The notes under the pieces are model-generated. The model was given only the letters and a program-made list of their open reading frames with translations. It was not told where the DNA came from and did not search any database. The translations under genes were made by a program, and so were the position numbers. Below are positions 1-6,065 of a stretch of DNA of 8,421 nt, in pieces. The stretch covers positions 1-8,421 of the forward strand of contig DATLAN010000652.1 of the NCBI GenBank assembly GCA_035527455.1, read 5' to 3'. Position 1 is the first letter of the stretch, and every line of letters starts with the position of its first letter. Source of the DNA: DATLAN01 sp035527455. Lineage in GTDB: Bacteria > Planctomycetota > Planctomycetia > Pirellulales > Thermoguttaceae.

Positions 1-19
1 CGCTCGGCGGGGTCCGCGC

Positions 20-57
20 CGCTCACGTCGCCCCCATCCGCTCACGTCGCCCCCATC
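20..57. repeat. 19-bp perfect tandem duplication
   Basis: The unit CGCTCACGTCGCCCCCATC occurs twice head to tail, at 20-38 and 39-57, with no mismatch. It lies upstream of the first gene, in a C-rich stretch where I see no convincing reading frame or promoter. It may be the edge of a longer array or of an upstream gene cut off by the window. No function is assigned. Confidence 0.75.
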
Positions 58-164
58 TCCCTCCCTCGTCAAACGCCGCACGAGCGTCCCATTCCGACCT
101 ATCTTTGTACTGGAACACCATCTCCCATGCACCGGGACACCACCTCGACTCGAACGGCAGGCGA

Positions 165-2468
165 ATGTCGCGCGGATCTCGAGCCTCGCACCGGCCCTCT
201 TCCGACCACAGCCAACGGACCCTCTTTGCCTGGTCCCTGCTGGCCGGTCTGATGTTGCTGGCTGCGCTGGCGGGGCCCTTCTTCGCCGGGCTCGTCTACA
301 CGGCGGATGATCTGGGGGCCTTCCACCTGCCGACCCGAGCGTTCTACCAGCAACAGCTCGTCCGCGGCGAGCCGTTCGATTGGATGCCGCAGCTCTACTC
401 GGGCTTCTATCTCACCGGCGAAGGCCAAACCGGTGTGTATCACCCGTGGCACCTGTTGCTGTATCGCTGCCTTCCGCTGCGAGTCGCGTTGTGCTGGGAA
501 TGGTTGGCCGCCTATCCGGTGATGCTCTTGGGCGGCTGGATGTTCCTGCGACGGCGGCTGGGCCGCAGCGACGCGGCCATGTTCGGCAGCCTGGTGTTCA
601 CGTTTTCCAGTTTCAATCTGCTGCATTTCATCCATCCCAACGCCGTGGCCGTCATCGCCCACATCCCTTGGCTGCTGTGGGCGATCGACGTGGTGCTGGT
701 CGATCCCGATCGGCGGAAGGCGGCGTGGGCTCAGGCCGCCGTCGCCCTGCTGACCGGCTCGCAACTGCTGCTGGGCTATCCGCAATACGTCTGGTTCTCG
801 CTGATCGCCGAGGCCGCCTACGCAGCGTTCGTGCTGACCCGTCCGACGCACACGGCTCGCAAGCGTCTTTGGAGCCGGCTGGCGATTGCCAAGGGTTGCG
901 GCCTGTTGGTCGGCGGAATTCAACTGCTGCCGACCATCGACGCCCTCTCGCACAGCGCCAGAGGCTCGGCCGACGCCGCGTTCGCCGCCTGGGGCTCGCT
1001 GCACCCGATGAACCTGCTGCAACTGGTGGCCCCGTACGCCTTCGTTCATCGGGTGGTCGGACAGAACACGCACGAGTTGGCGCTGTATATCGGGGCCGTT
1101 CCGCTGCTGCTGATCGTCTGGCTGGTGGTGCGCCGTCGCCGGCTGGGATCGCTGGGTCCACCGGCCGCCGCGGCCGGCGGATTGGGCGTTTTGGCCTTGC
1201 TGCTGGCCTTCGGAAAGTACGCGCCGATCTACCGCCTGCAGCATTTCCTGCCGTTGGTCGGAAGTTTTCGGTTCCCCTGCCGCTACGTGATGCTGTTTCA
1301 ACTCTCCTGTGCGATCCTGGCGGCCATCGGCTTCGTGCTGCTTATTGGTAGCCATCTCGCTCCGCGAGATGAAGCCACGTCTCGCGGAGCGAGACGGCTA
1401 CTTTCGGCGCGAGATGAAGCCACGTCTCGCGGAGCGAGACGGCTACTTTGGCGGCTTGGCCACGTTCGGGCGGTGTGGATGACGACGGGCTTGAGTGCGA
1501 TCGTGGCACTGATCTGCCTGCTGCTGCGCAATCAACCTTGGATGGCTCCCGTGCCTGCCATCATGGCCGGACCGCTGCTCTTGGGCACGGCGGCCCTGTT
1601 GCTGAGTTTGGCTGCCGGTGGATCTCGCGCTGCCCTGATCGGGCTGATCCTGTTCACGGCGGCCGACCTGGGAGTCTACGGCCTCAGCCATGCCGTTTAC
1701 CCCGGAGCCGAGCGGCTGGAACCGTTCCTCGCCGGGATCGAAACACCGCCGGACCAACCCCCGGACCAACCGCCCGGCCGCGTGCTGGCGTCGCTGGTAC
1801 GTTTCGACGAGGAGAAACTCCGCACCGGCAACCAGATCACGCTGGCCGGCTGGCATCGGGCCGACGGATACGCCGGGCTGGAACCCGCCCGGCAACTCGA
1901 TTATCGCCATTTGGCCGCGCTCAGGGCCGCCGCAGTCCACTGGGTCCTGCGGGGCGAGACCACCGCCGATATCGAAGGGCTCGTCCAGAGCGATGAGCGT
2001 TGGGCCCGTGTGCCCCAGCCACTGCCGCGCGTGCGGATGGTGAGCCGGGTTCGTTGGACCGGCGATCCGGCGAGCGACCTTCCGCGGATCGACCCGGAAA
2101 CCACCGCCCTGTGCGAGGTCCCGCTCGTCCTGGGCAAATCGACCCCCGGCACCGCAACGTTGCTGTCGGACCGGCCCGGCAACCTGCACATTCGTTGCGA
2201 CTGTTCCGGTCCGCAAATGCTGGTCGTGGCCGAGAGCTTCCATCCCGGTTGGCAAGCTACAGTTGACGGGAAGCCGCAGCGACCGTTGCGGGTCAACGGC
2301 GACTTCCTCGGCTGCCTGGTGACGCCCGGCCGGCATCGCGTGACGCTCGAGTTCCGCCCGGACAGCTTGCGGCGCGGGTGGATCGCCACGTGGGCGGGCC
2401 TGGCGTTGGTTTCGGTTTGCTTCGTCGGCTATCGGTTTGGACGACACCCAAGGTTCCACGCAAAATAA
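165..2468 (+). CDS. YfhO-family multi-pass membrane protein
   Basis: This is a 767-residue polytopic membrane protein resembling the bacterial YfhO family, GT-C-like proteins linked to lipid-carried sugar transfer in the envelope. The first membrane helix is near residues 19-45. It is followed by a loop with Asp-Asp and a Trp-Met-Pro-Gln-Leu-Tyr-Ser-Gly stretch, then an H-P-W motif, matching the family's first extracytoplasmic loop. Many hydrophobic segments follow. The C-terminal part (about residues 666-735) is a beta-rich segment with SFHPGWQATVDGK and PGRHRVTLEFRP, the typical YfhO tail, and a last helix lies at about 739-759. Residues about 395-428 are encoded by a palindromic repeat array and are not native family sequence. 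A 12-bp tandem repeat gives PPDQPPDQPPG near residues 528-538. The frame is open back to a TTG at 105, but that start has no ribosome site and its 20 residues look unnatural, so I prefer the ATG at 165; its own ribosome site is weak too. The exact substrate is unknown. Confidence 0.85.
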   Translation: MSRGSRASHRPSSDHSQRTLFAWSLLAGLMLLAALAGPFFAGLVYTADDLGAFHLPTRAFYQQQLVRGEPFDWMPQLYSGFYLTGEGQTGVYHPWHLLLYRCLPLRVALCWEWLAAYPVMLLGGWMFLRRRLGRSDAAMFGSLVFTFSSFNLLHFIHPNAVAVIAHIPWLLWAIDVVLVDPDRRKAAWAQAAVALLTGSQLLLGYPQYVWFSLIAEAAYAAFVLTRPTHTARKRLWSRLAIAKGCGLLVGGIQLLPTIDALSHSARGSADAAFAAWGSLHPMNLLQLVAPYAFVHRVVGQNTHELALYIGAVPLLLIVWLVVRRRRLGSLGPPAAAAGGLGVLALLLAFGKYAPIYRLQHFLPLVGSFRFPCRYVMLFQLSCAILAAIGFVLLIGSHLAPRDEATSRGARRLLSARDEATSRGARRLLWRLGHVRAVWMTTGLSAIVALICLLLRNQPWMAPVPAIMAGPLLLGTAALLLSLAAGGSRAALIGLILFTAADLGVYGLSHAVYPGAERLEPFLAGIETPPDQPPDQPPGRVLASLVRFDEEKLRTGNQITLAGWHRADGYAGLEPARQLDYRHLAALRAAAVHWVLRGETTADIEGLVQSDERWARVPQPLPRVRMVSRVRWTGDPASDLPRIDPETTALCEVPLVLGKSTPGTATLLSDRPGNLHIRCDCSGPQMLVVAESFHPGWQATVDGKPQRPLRVNGDFLGCLVTPGRHRVTLEFRPDSLRRGWIATWAGLALVSVCFVGYRFGRHPRFHAK
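1348..1449. repeat. Family A palindromic repeat, tandem, inside a gene
   Basis: A palindrome at 1348-1401 has 22-nt arms (1348-1369 and 1380-1401, one mismatch) around a 10-nt loop. Each arm is itself a small hairpin: CTCGC-TCC-GCGAG on the left and TCTCGC-GGA-GCGAGA on the right, so a branched fold is possible. The 41-bp segment 1364-1404 is repeated exactly at 1409-1449, a 45-bp period. The whole block is 102 bp, or 34 codons, has no stop in the gene's frame and is translated as two copies of RDEATSRGARRLL. It lies between two predicted membrane helices of the YfhO-like protein. A related copy lies at 8269-8339, outside any gene, which argues that this is a dispersed element and not native coding sequence. 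Confidence 0.9.
1749..1772. repeat. 12-bp tandem repeat in coding sequence
   Basis: Two adjacent 12-bp units, CCGGACCAACCC at 1749-1760 and CCGGACCAACCG at 1761-1772, differ at one base. They encode a PDQP-type proline-rich linker in an extramembrane part of the YfhO-like protein. Slippage duplication of one unit is the simple explanation, and the length keeps the frame. Confidence 0.7.
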
Positions 2469-2487
2469 CCTGTACATTTCTCAACAA

Positions 2488-2564
2488 GGGTGGCACGCCC
2501 TGAGGAACGAAGGGCGTGGTTTCAGGCGTTTTTCACGCCCTTCGTTCCTCAGGGCGTGCCACCC
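2488..2564. repeat. Family B inverted repeat, copy 1
   Basis: Two perfectly complementary 31-nt arms at 2488-2518 and 2534-2564 flank a 15-nt loop (2519-2533). The left arm begins GGGTGGCACGCCCTGAGGAA. It lies 19 bp after the stop of the YfhO-like gene and 56 bp before the GT2 start. No T-run follows the stem on either strand, so it is not a standard intrinsic terminator, although a stem this long would fold strongly in any transcript crossing it. Both arms are identical to those of copy 2 at 4898-4974; the loops differ. Confidence 0.95.
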
Positions 2565-2604
2565 GATTGGCCAAGTTGTTTTTGCGCGGTACGCAAGCGA
2601 ACGG

Positions 2605-2611
2605 TTGAGGA
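2605..2611 (+). promoter_or_regulatory. Ribosome binding site deciding the GT2 start
   Basis: The sequence TTGAGGA ends 9 nt before the GTG at 2621. An in-frame TTG at 2612 follows it immediately, too close to use this site. The spacing therefore favours GTG 2621 as the start of the glycosyltransferase. Confidence 0.5.
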
Positions 2612-2620
2612 TTGAATCTC

Positions 2621-3790
2621 GTGAACGGCTCGAAACTCCATTACAGGCCCCCGCTGCCCGATACGCTGGTTAGCGTCGTGTTGCCGGTCTACAACGAGGC
2701 GGAAGTGCTGCCCGTGTTGCTCGGCGGCGTGAGGGAAACGCTGAGCGACGTGGGCGTCCACTTCGAAATCGTCTTCGTCAACGACGGTTCGACCGATCGC
2801 AGCCCGCAGGTCCTCGATCGGTTGGCCGCCGAGGACGCACGGGTTCGGGTGGTGCATTTCTCGCGGAACTTCGGGCACCAGGCGGCCGTTCAAGCGGGCC
2901 TGGCCCACGCGCGGGGAGACGCCGTGGTGTTGATGGATTCCGATATGCAGGACGCGCCGGAAGCGATCCCCCGGTTTCTCGAAGCGTGGCAGGCCGGCAG
3001 CGACGTGGTCTACGCCGTTCGAACTCGGCGGAAGGAGATCTGGCCGAAACGGCTGCTGTTCGCGGCGTTCCACCGGCTGATGGCGTCGGTGGCCAGCGTG
3101 GAAATGCCCGTCGACGCCGGCAATTTCGGACTGGTCGACCGCCGCGTGGTGCGGCAGATCGTCGCCCTGGGCGAGACCGACCGCTATTTTCCTGGCCTTC
3201 GCTCGTGGGTCGGGTTCCGGCAGCGGGGCGTCGAGGTGGAGCGGCATTCCCGCTACGACGATCGGCCCCGCGTGAGCCTTTGCGGGCTGTTTCGGCTGGC
3301 CAAGACGGCCATCTTCTCGTTTTCCTCGTTCCCGTTGAGGATCTTCCAACTGATCGGCATCCTGGCCGCCCTGCTGTTTCTGGGCCTTGGCGGGTTTTCG
3401 GTCTTCTGCAAGGTGTTCACCGACTACGCCATTCCCGGCTGGGCGTCCCAGATCCTCGCCGCCAGTTTCTTCGGTGCGATCAATGCCCTGGGCATCTGGG
3501 TGCTCGGCGAGTACATCATCCGCATCTACGACCAGGTTCGCGGCCGCCCGCTGTATGTGGTCGACCGAACCGTCAACATGGAAACCGAGACGCCAACCGG
3601 CCTGGAGGAAGGCAGTCCCGACGACGCGCCCTATCGCGAGTTGGTGGAAGAGGCGATGCGGTTGCTCGAATCGGCTACTGCTGCCGAGCAACTCGAGGTC
3701 GCCGCCGCCTTCCACAAGTCGCGAAGCGAACCGGGAGACCGCACGACGCCGAAGCACAACAGTGGTGCGATCAGCGAGCCCCAGTACTGA
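2621..3790 (+). CDS. GT2 polyprenyl-phosphate-type glycosyltransferase
   Basis: This family 2 glycosyltransferase resembles dolichol-phosphate mannosyltransferase and GtrB-like enzymes, which move a sugar from a nucleotide donor to a polyprenyl phosphate at the cytoplasmic face. In 389 residues it shows VVLPVYNE near residues 19-26, VNDGSTD at 53-59, and the metal-binding DSD at 106-108 followed by MQDAPE. Two membrane helices lie near residues 241-262 and 273-303, after SFSSFPLRIF, as is usual in this group. The core ends around YVVDRTVN. About 70 more residues follow, acidic and helix-prone at first (ELVEEAMRLLESA), longer than typical members. The last 160 bp lie antisense to the end of the next gene. 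GTG 2621 is chosen because of the ribosome site before it; TTG 2612 would add three residues. The sugar and acceptor cannot be read from the sequence. A functional link with the preceding YfhO-like gene is plausible, but a 152-bp gap with a large hairpin separates them. Confidence 0.92.
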   Translation: MNGSKLHYRPPLPDTLVSVVLPVYNEAEVLPVLLGGVRETLSDVGVHFEIVFVNDGSTDRSPQVLDRLAAEDARVRVVHFSRNFGHQAAVQAGLAHARGDAVVLMDSDMQDAPEAIPRFLEAWQAGSDVVYAVRTRRKEIWPKRLLFAAFHRLMASVASVEMPVDAGNFGLVDRRVVRQIVALGETDRYFPGLRSWVGFRQRGVEVERHSRYDDRPRVSLCGLFRLAKTAIFSFSSFPLRIFQLIGILAALLFLGLGGFSVFCKVFTDYAIPGWASQILAASFFGAINALGIWVLGEYIIRIYDQVRGRPLYVVDRTVNMETETPTGLEEGSPDDAPYRELVEEAMRLLESATAAEQLEVAAAFHKSRSEPGDRTTPKHNSGAISEPQY

Positions 3791-4770
3791 TTGAACGGCT
3801 GGCCCACGACGGCGAACGCGATCACGAACAGACAGGCCGTCAGTCCCGCCCGTCGGCCCAAGGGCGTGTTCCAGCCGGCGAAGCCGAGCAACGCCGCGGC
3901 GAGATACAACGCCGTGATCCACTGGGGCAACAGCAGCAGGTACGCGGTCATCTCGGCCGTGGCGATGACGAACGCCGTGCCGCCGAACTGGACCCAGCTT
4001 TCGCGGTGCAGCCGATCCTCCGGACCGATCAAGCCCGACACGTGCAACGCGTGCAGTCCGAAAATGACCGTGAAGCCAGCCAGGCCGACCAACCAGGCCG
4101 TCAGCTCGCCCCGCCGCTTGTTCCGCCAGGCCAGCGCCGCGGCCACCAGGCAGTACGGCATGGCCAGTTCGCGGAGGAAGACCGCCGCCAGGCCGCAGAC
4201 CACTCCCAACCGCGGGCGGTCGACGCCGTACGCACAGATCGACAGGGCGATCAGCACGCCGGCCCAAAGCGAGGGCATCACGAACAGGTCGCCCAACACA
4301 CACGGGAGCAACGGGCCGGTCAACAACAGCGCGCACGCCACGGGGCGGCGGATTGCGTTGTCCTCTTCACGCGCCAACGCCTCGAACGCCAATAACGAGA
4401 GGGCCAGGGCGAGCCCACCGAGCAGAACCTTGCCGAAGGTCACCGAAGGCATCCACCCGATGAGCCAAAACGGCGTGGGCACTCGCCAGTTGAACACGCT
4501 CCCGGTCGGGTAGCCCCTTGCCCGCATCTCGGCCCCGGCCACCTCGTAGTAACCCTCGCCGGCATGGATGCGGTCGATTGTTGCCCGATAGAGTGCGACG
4601 TCACCCGCCCCGGGCCCGTCGTGCGATTCGCGGCTCGGGCCCGGATTGGCCAGCGGCGAGAGGGTCACGGCCACGAAGAGGCCACTGAGCACGACTGCGG
4701 CCGCGAACACCGTGCGGGCCTGTCGCGTGGAAAGCCGGGCGAATGCAGTCGGTCGAGAGATACGCCCCAT
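3631..4770 (-). CDS. GT-C-like multi-pass membrane protein
   Basis: This 379-residue integral membrane protein has about nine or ten hydrophobic segments. After the first helix comes a loop with DVALYRATIDRIHAGEGYYE, the acidic-plus-Tyr pattern seen in the first extracytoplasmic loop of GT-C glycosyltransferases of the GT87/DUF2029 kind. That loop continues with FNWRVPTPFWLIG before the next helices. The final membrane segment contains QPFNQYWGSLIAPLLCFG, which supports the frame being real to within about 30 residues of its end. The last residues (Ser/Ala/Asn-rich) are antisense to the GT2 C-terminus and look non-native. ATG 4770 is preferred, with GTG 4773 directly adjacent; no strong ribosome site is visible. 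The gene runs convergently with the GT2. A role in transferring sugar from a lipid carrier, perhaps one loaded by that GT2, is inference only; it may equally be called a hypothetical membrane protein. Confidence 0.82.
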   Translation of the reverse strand: MGRISRPTAFARLSTRQARTVFAAAVVLSGLFVAVTLSPLANPGPSRESHDGPGAGDVALYRATIDRIHAGEGYYEVAGAEMRARGYPTGSVFNWRVPTPFWLIGWMPSVTFGKVLLGGLALALSLLAFEALAREEDNAIRRPVACALLLTGPLLPCVLGDLFVMPSLWAGVLIALSICAYGVDRPRLGVVCGLAAVFLRELAMPYCLVAAALAWRNKRRGELTAWLVGLAGFTVIFGLHALHVSGLIGPEDRLHRESWVQFGGTAFVIATAEMTAYLLLLPQWITALYLAAALLGFAGWNTPLGRRAGLTACLFVIAFAVVGQPFNQYWGSLIAPLLCFGVVRSPGSLRDLWKAAATSSCSAAVADSSNRIASSTNSR

Positions 4771-4819
4771 CACCTGGTACTCTGGGCGGATTATGGCGAT
4801 TACGCAAAGCCCCGCAGCA

Positions 4820-4855
4820 ATTCTACCTCACACAAAGCCGCGACCGGTGGTCGCG
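4820..4855 (-). promoter_or_regulatory. Possible promoter with overlapping dyad
   Basis: On the minus strand TAGAAT (4825-4820) matches the sigma-70 -10 box at five of six bases, about 50 nt upstream of the membrane-protein start. No good -35 box exists. A perfect dyad CGCGACC-GGT-GGTCGCG (4839-4855) covers the place where a -35 would be. It could be an operator, an activator site or a chance hairpin. Confidence 0.3.
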
Positions 4856-4897
4856 CCCTCGGCGTTTACACAAGACTACCTCGCGCACTTTTGGCGA

Positions 4898-4974
4898 GGG
4901 TGGCACGCCCTGAGGAACGAAGGGCGTGGTTTGGCAGGTTTTCCACGCCCTTCGTTCCTCAGGGCGTGCCACCC
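4898..4974. repeat. Family B inverted repeat, copy 2
   Basis: Arms of 31 nt at 4898-4928 and 4944-4974 are perfectly complementary and identical to those of copy 1, again with a 15-nt loop (4929-4943). The loop sequence differs: GTTTGGCAGGTTTTC here against GTTTCAGGCGTTTTT in copy 1. The repeat sits in the intergenic region between the membrane-protein start and the regulator's 3' end. Confidence 0.95.
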
Positions 4975-5244
4975 AATAAGCGGGGCCATCCAATGAACGG
5001 GTTGTTTCCGCGCGAGCCCCCAAGAACCCCCGGGAGGCGCATAAGAAGGCCCTTCGCAGGCTTATGGAGAGATACCTGCGAAGGGCCGCTGCCCCAAAAT
5101 GATCGATCCTCGGTCCCGCACAACCGGCCTGCCACCGGTGCGTTACCGACCTTCGACATCACACTATATCGGCAATGCCACCTGGGATCTGTGGTAAAAC
5201 CTCGGAAAAATCCAAAAACTCCACGTAGTCGAAAAAGCGAGGCG
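4975..5244. other. Non-coding stretch downstream of the regulator
   Basis: This is the rest of the roughly 470-bp gap between the divergent 5' end of the membrane-protein gene and the 3' end of the regulator. Apart from the hairpin at 5048-5087 I see no supported gene or RNA. Open frames crossing it have no family features and are antisense shadows of the regulator or readings through the repeat. Confidence 0.5.
5048..5087 (-). terminator. Terminator-like hairpin after the regulator
   Basis: Perfect 13-nt arms GGCCCTTCGCAGG (5048-5060) and CCTGCGAAGGGCC (5075-5087) flank a 14-nt loop. Read on the minus strand, the stem is followed by TTCTTAT, a modest T-rich run. The hairpin lies about 160 nt beyond the regulator's stop, in the direction of its transcription. 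No T-run follows on the plus strand, so the minus-strand reading is preferred. The long distance and weak T-run keep confidence moderate. Confidence 0.5.
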
Positions 5245-5847
5245 TCAGGCGGACGCAACCGTGGCCAACTCGAGCAACTCGGCCCGCGTTTTCACCCCCA
5301 GTTTCCTCATCATCCGGGCCCGGCGATCCTCGATCGCCCGCACGCTCAGGCCCAGTTCCTCGGCGATCGCCTTGTTGGTTTTCCCCAGAACGACGAGTCC
5401 CATCACGTTGCGTTCGGCCGAGGTGAGGTCGTCGAGGCGGTGGTCGACCTTTTCCCGCTCTTTCCGGCGCTGCCATCTCTCCTCGTCGAGCCGGGCAGCC
5501 CTTTGAATGCTGTCGCAGAGTTCCTGCATCCTGAACGGTTTTTCGAGGAATTCCACGGCCCCGGCCTTCATGGCCTCCACCGCCATACGGATGTCTCCGT
5601 GCCCGGTGATCATGATCGTGGGCAACTCATTTCCGCTGCGGACCAGTTCTCGTTGGAGTTCCAGGCCGCTCATGCCGGGCATGCGGATGTCGAGGACCAG
5701 ACACGCGGGCCCGGTCCGTTGAAACGCGGCGAGAAAGTCGTTGGCCGAGGTGTACGACTCCACGTTCAAATGGATCAGTTTGACGAGTTGTGCGATGGCC
5801 CTGTTGATGTCGGGATCGTCATCGACGATGTAAACGGTGGGTCTCAT
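5245..5847 (-). CDS. FixJ/NarL-type two-component response regulator
   Basis: This 200-residue protein is a receiver domain joined to a LuxR-type helix-turn-helix, the FixJ arrangement and a usual length for that group. The receiver (about residues 3-120) has the acidic pocket D9-D10-D11, phospho-acceptor D53 in LVLDIRMPGMSG, switch Thr T81 in ITGHGD, and K103 in LEKPF, so phosphorylation should be possible. A charged linker (about 120-138) leads to the DNA-binding domain at about 140-195, with LTSAERNVM, the NKAIAEELGLS turn and the recognition helix VRAIEDRRARMMRKLGV. It presumably activates transcription when phosphorylated by a histidine kinase. No kinase is in the window, so its signal and targets are unknown. 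ATG 5847 has a strong ribosome site (GGAGGA, 8-nt spacing) and a good promoter just upstream. It is divergent from the HAD-GT4 pair, which is therefore a candidate target by position only. Confidence 0.95.
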   Translation of the reverse strand: MRPTVYIVDDDPDINRAIAQLVKLIHLNVESYTSANDFLAAFQRTGPACLVLDIRMPGMSGLELQRELVRSGNELPTIMITGHGDIRMAVEAMKAGAVEFLEKPFRMQELCDSIQRAARLDEERWQRRKEREKVDHRLDDLTSAERNVMGLVVLGKTNKAIAEELGLSVRAIEDRRARMMRKLGVKTRAELLELATVASA

Positions 5848-5855
5848 GGGGCAGA

Positions 5856-5861
5856 TCCTCC
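5856..5861 (-). promoter_or_regulatory. Ribosome binding site of the response regulator
   Basis: The minus strand reads GGAGGA, 8 nt before ATG 5847. This near-ideal Shine-Dalgarno site fixes the start of the regulator. Confidence 0.8.
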
Positions 5862-5874
5862 TCTTTCGCCCCGC

Positions 5875-5904
5875 ACTATAAGAGAATTCCCTTCAATCGG
5901 TCAA
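5875..5904 (-). promoter_or_regulatory. Sigma-70-like promoter of the response regulator
   Basis: On the minus strand TTGACC (5904-5899) matches the -35 box at five of six bases. TATAGT (5880-5875) matches the -10 box at five of six with an 18-nt spacer; shifting by one base gives TTATAG with 17 nt. Transcription would start near 5868, leaving a leader of about 20 nt that just contains the ribosome site. This is the most convincing promoter in the window. Confidence 0.65.
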
Positions 5905-5928
5905 GGTATTCTTCCGCGAATTCCCTCG

Positions 5929-6024
5929 GCAAAGCCGGTTTGCGATGTGGTCACGCCACGCGGTCATCGCGGGGTGCCGACGTTCCATGCCCCAACGGGT
6001 CGAGACATGAGGGGCCGGCTTTGC
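5929..6024. repeat. 10-bp inverted repeat between divergent genes
   Basis: GCAAAGCCGG (5929-5938) and its exact complement CCGGCTTTGC (6015-6024) are separated by 76 bp. They lie in the region between the regulator and the HAD gene, one near each promoter side. They could be paired binding sites for a dimeric regulator, but a match of this size in GC-rich DNA may be chance. No convincing promoter for the HAD gene is seen; TATATC at 6041 lacks a partner -35. Confidence 0.3.
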
Positions 6025-6065
6025 GGCGCTGCCGGCGGGATATATCATGAAATGGGAGTCCCGAT

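Noticed and set aside
105..164. TTG at 105 as start of the YfhO-like gene
   Set aside because: There is no ribosome binding site, and the 20 added residues do not look like a membrane-protein N-terminus. ATG 165 precedes a short basic segment and the first helix.
99..1355. Long minus-strand open frame opposite the YfhO-like gene
   Set aside because: Its translation is low-complexity (Gln, Arg and His rich) with no family features. It is the antisense shadow expected from GC-rich codons of the real gene.
1348..1449. Short CRISPR array
   Set aside because: Two 41-bp units separated by only 4 bp, with no variable spacers and within a coding frame, do not fit a CRISPR array.
2488..2564. Classical intrinsic terminator after the YfhO-like gene
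   Set aside because: The stem is far longer than usual, no T-run follows it on either strand, and identical arms recur elsewhere. A dispersed repeat is the better description, though it may still affect transcription.
2549..4336. 595-codon minus-strand open frame across the GT2 gene
   Set aside because: It is antisense to a clear GT2 and out of frame with the real minus-strand membrane protein. The protein is Arg, Pro and Gln rich without recognisable motifs.
4898..4974. Short coding regions in the family B repeat (e.g. frames containing GWHALRNEGRG)
   Set aside because: The same peptide appears wherever the repeat is found and arises from the palindrome itself. There is no ribosome site or family support.
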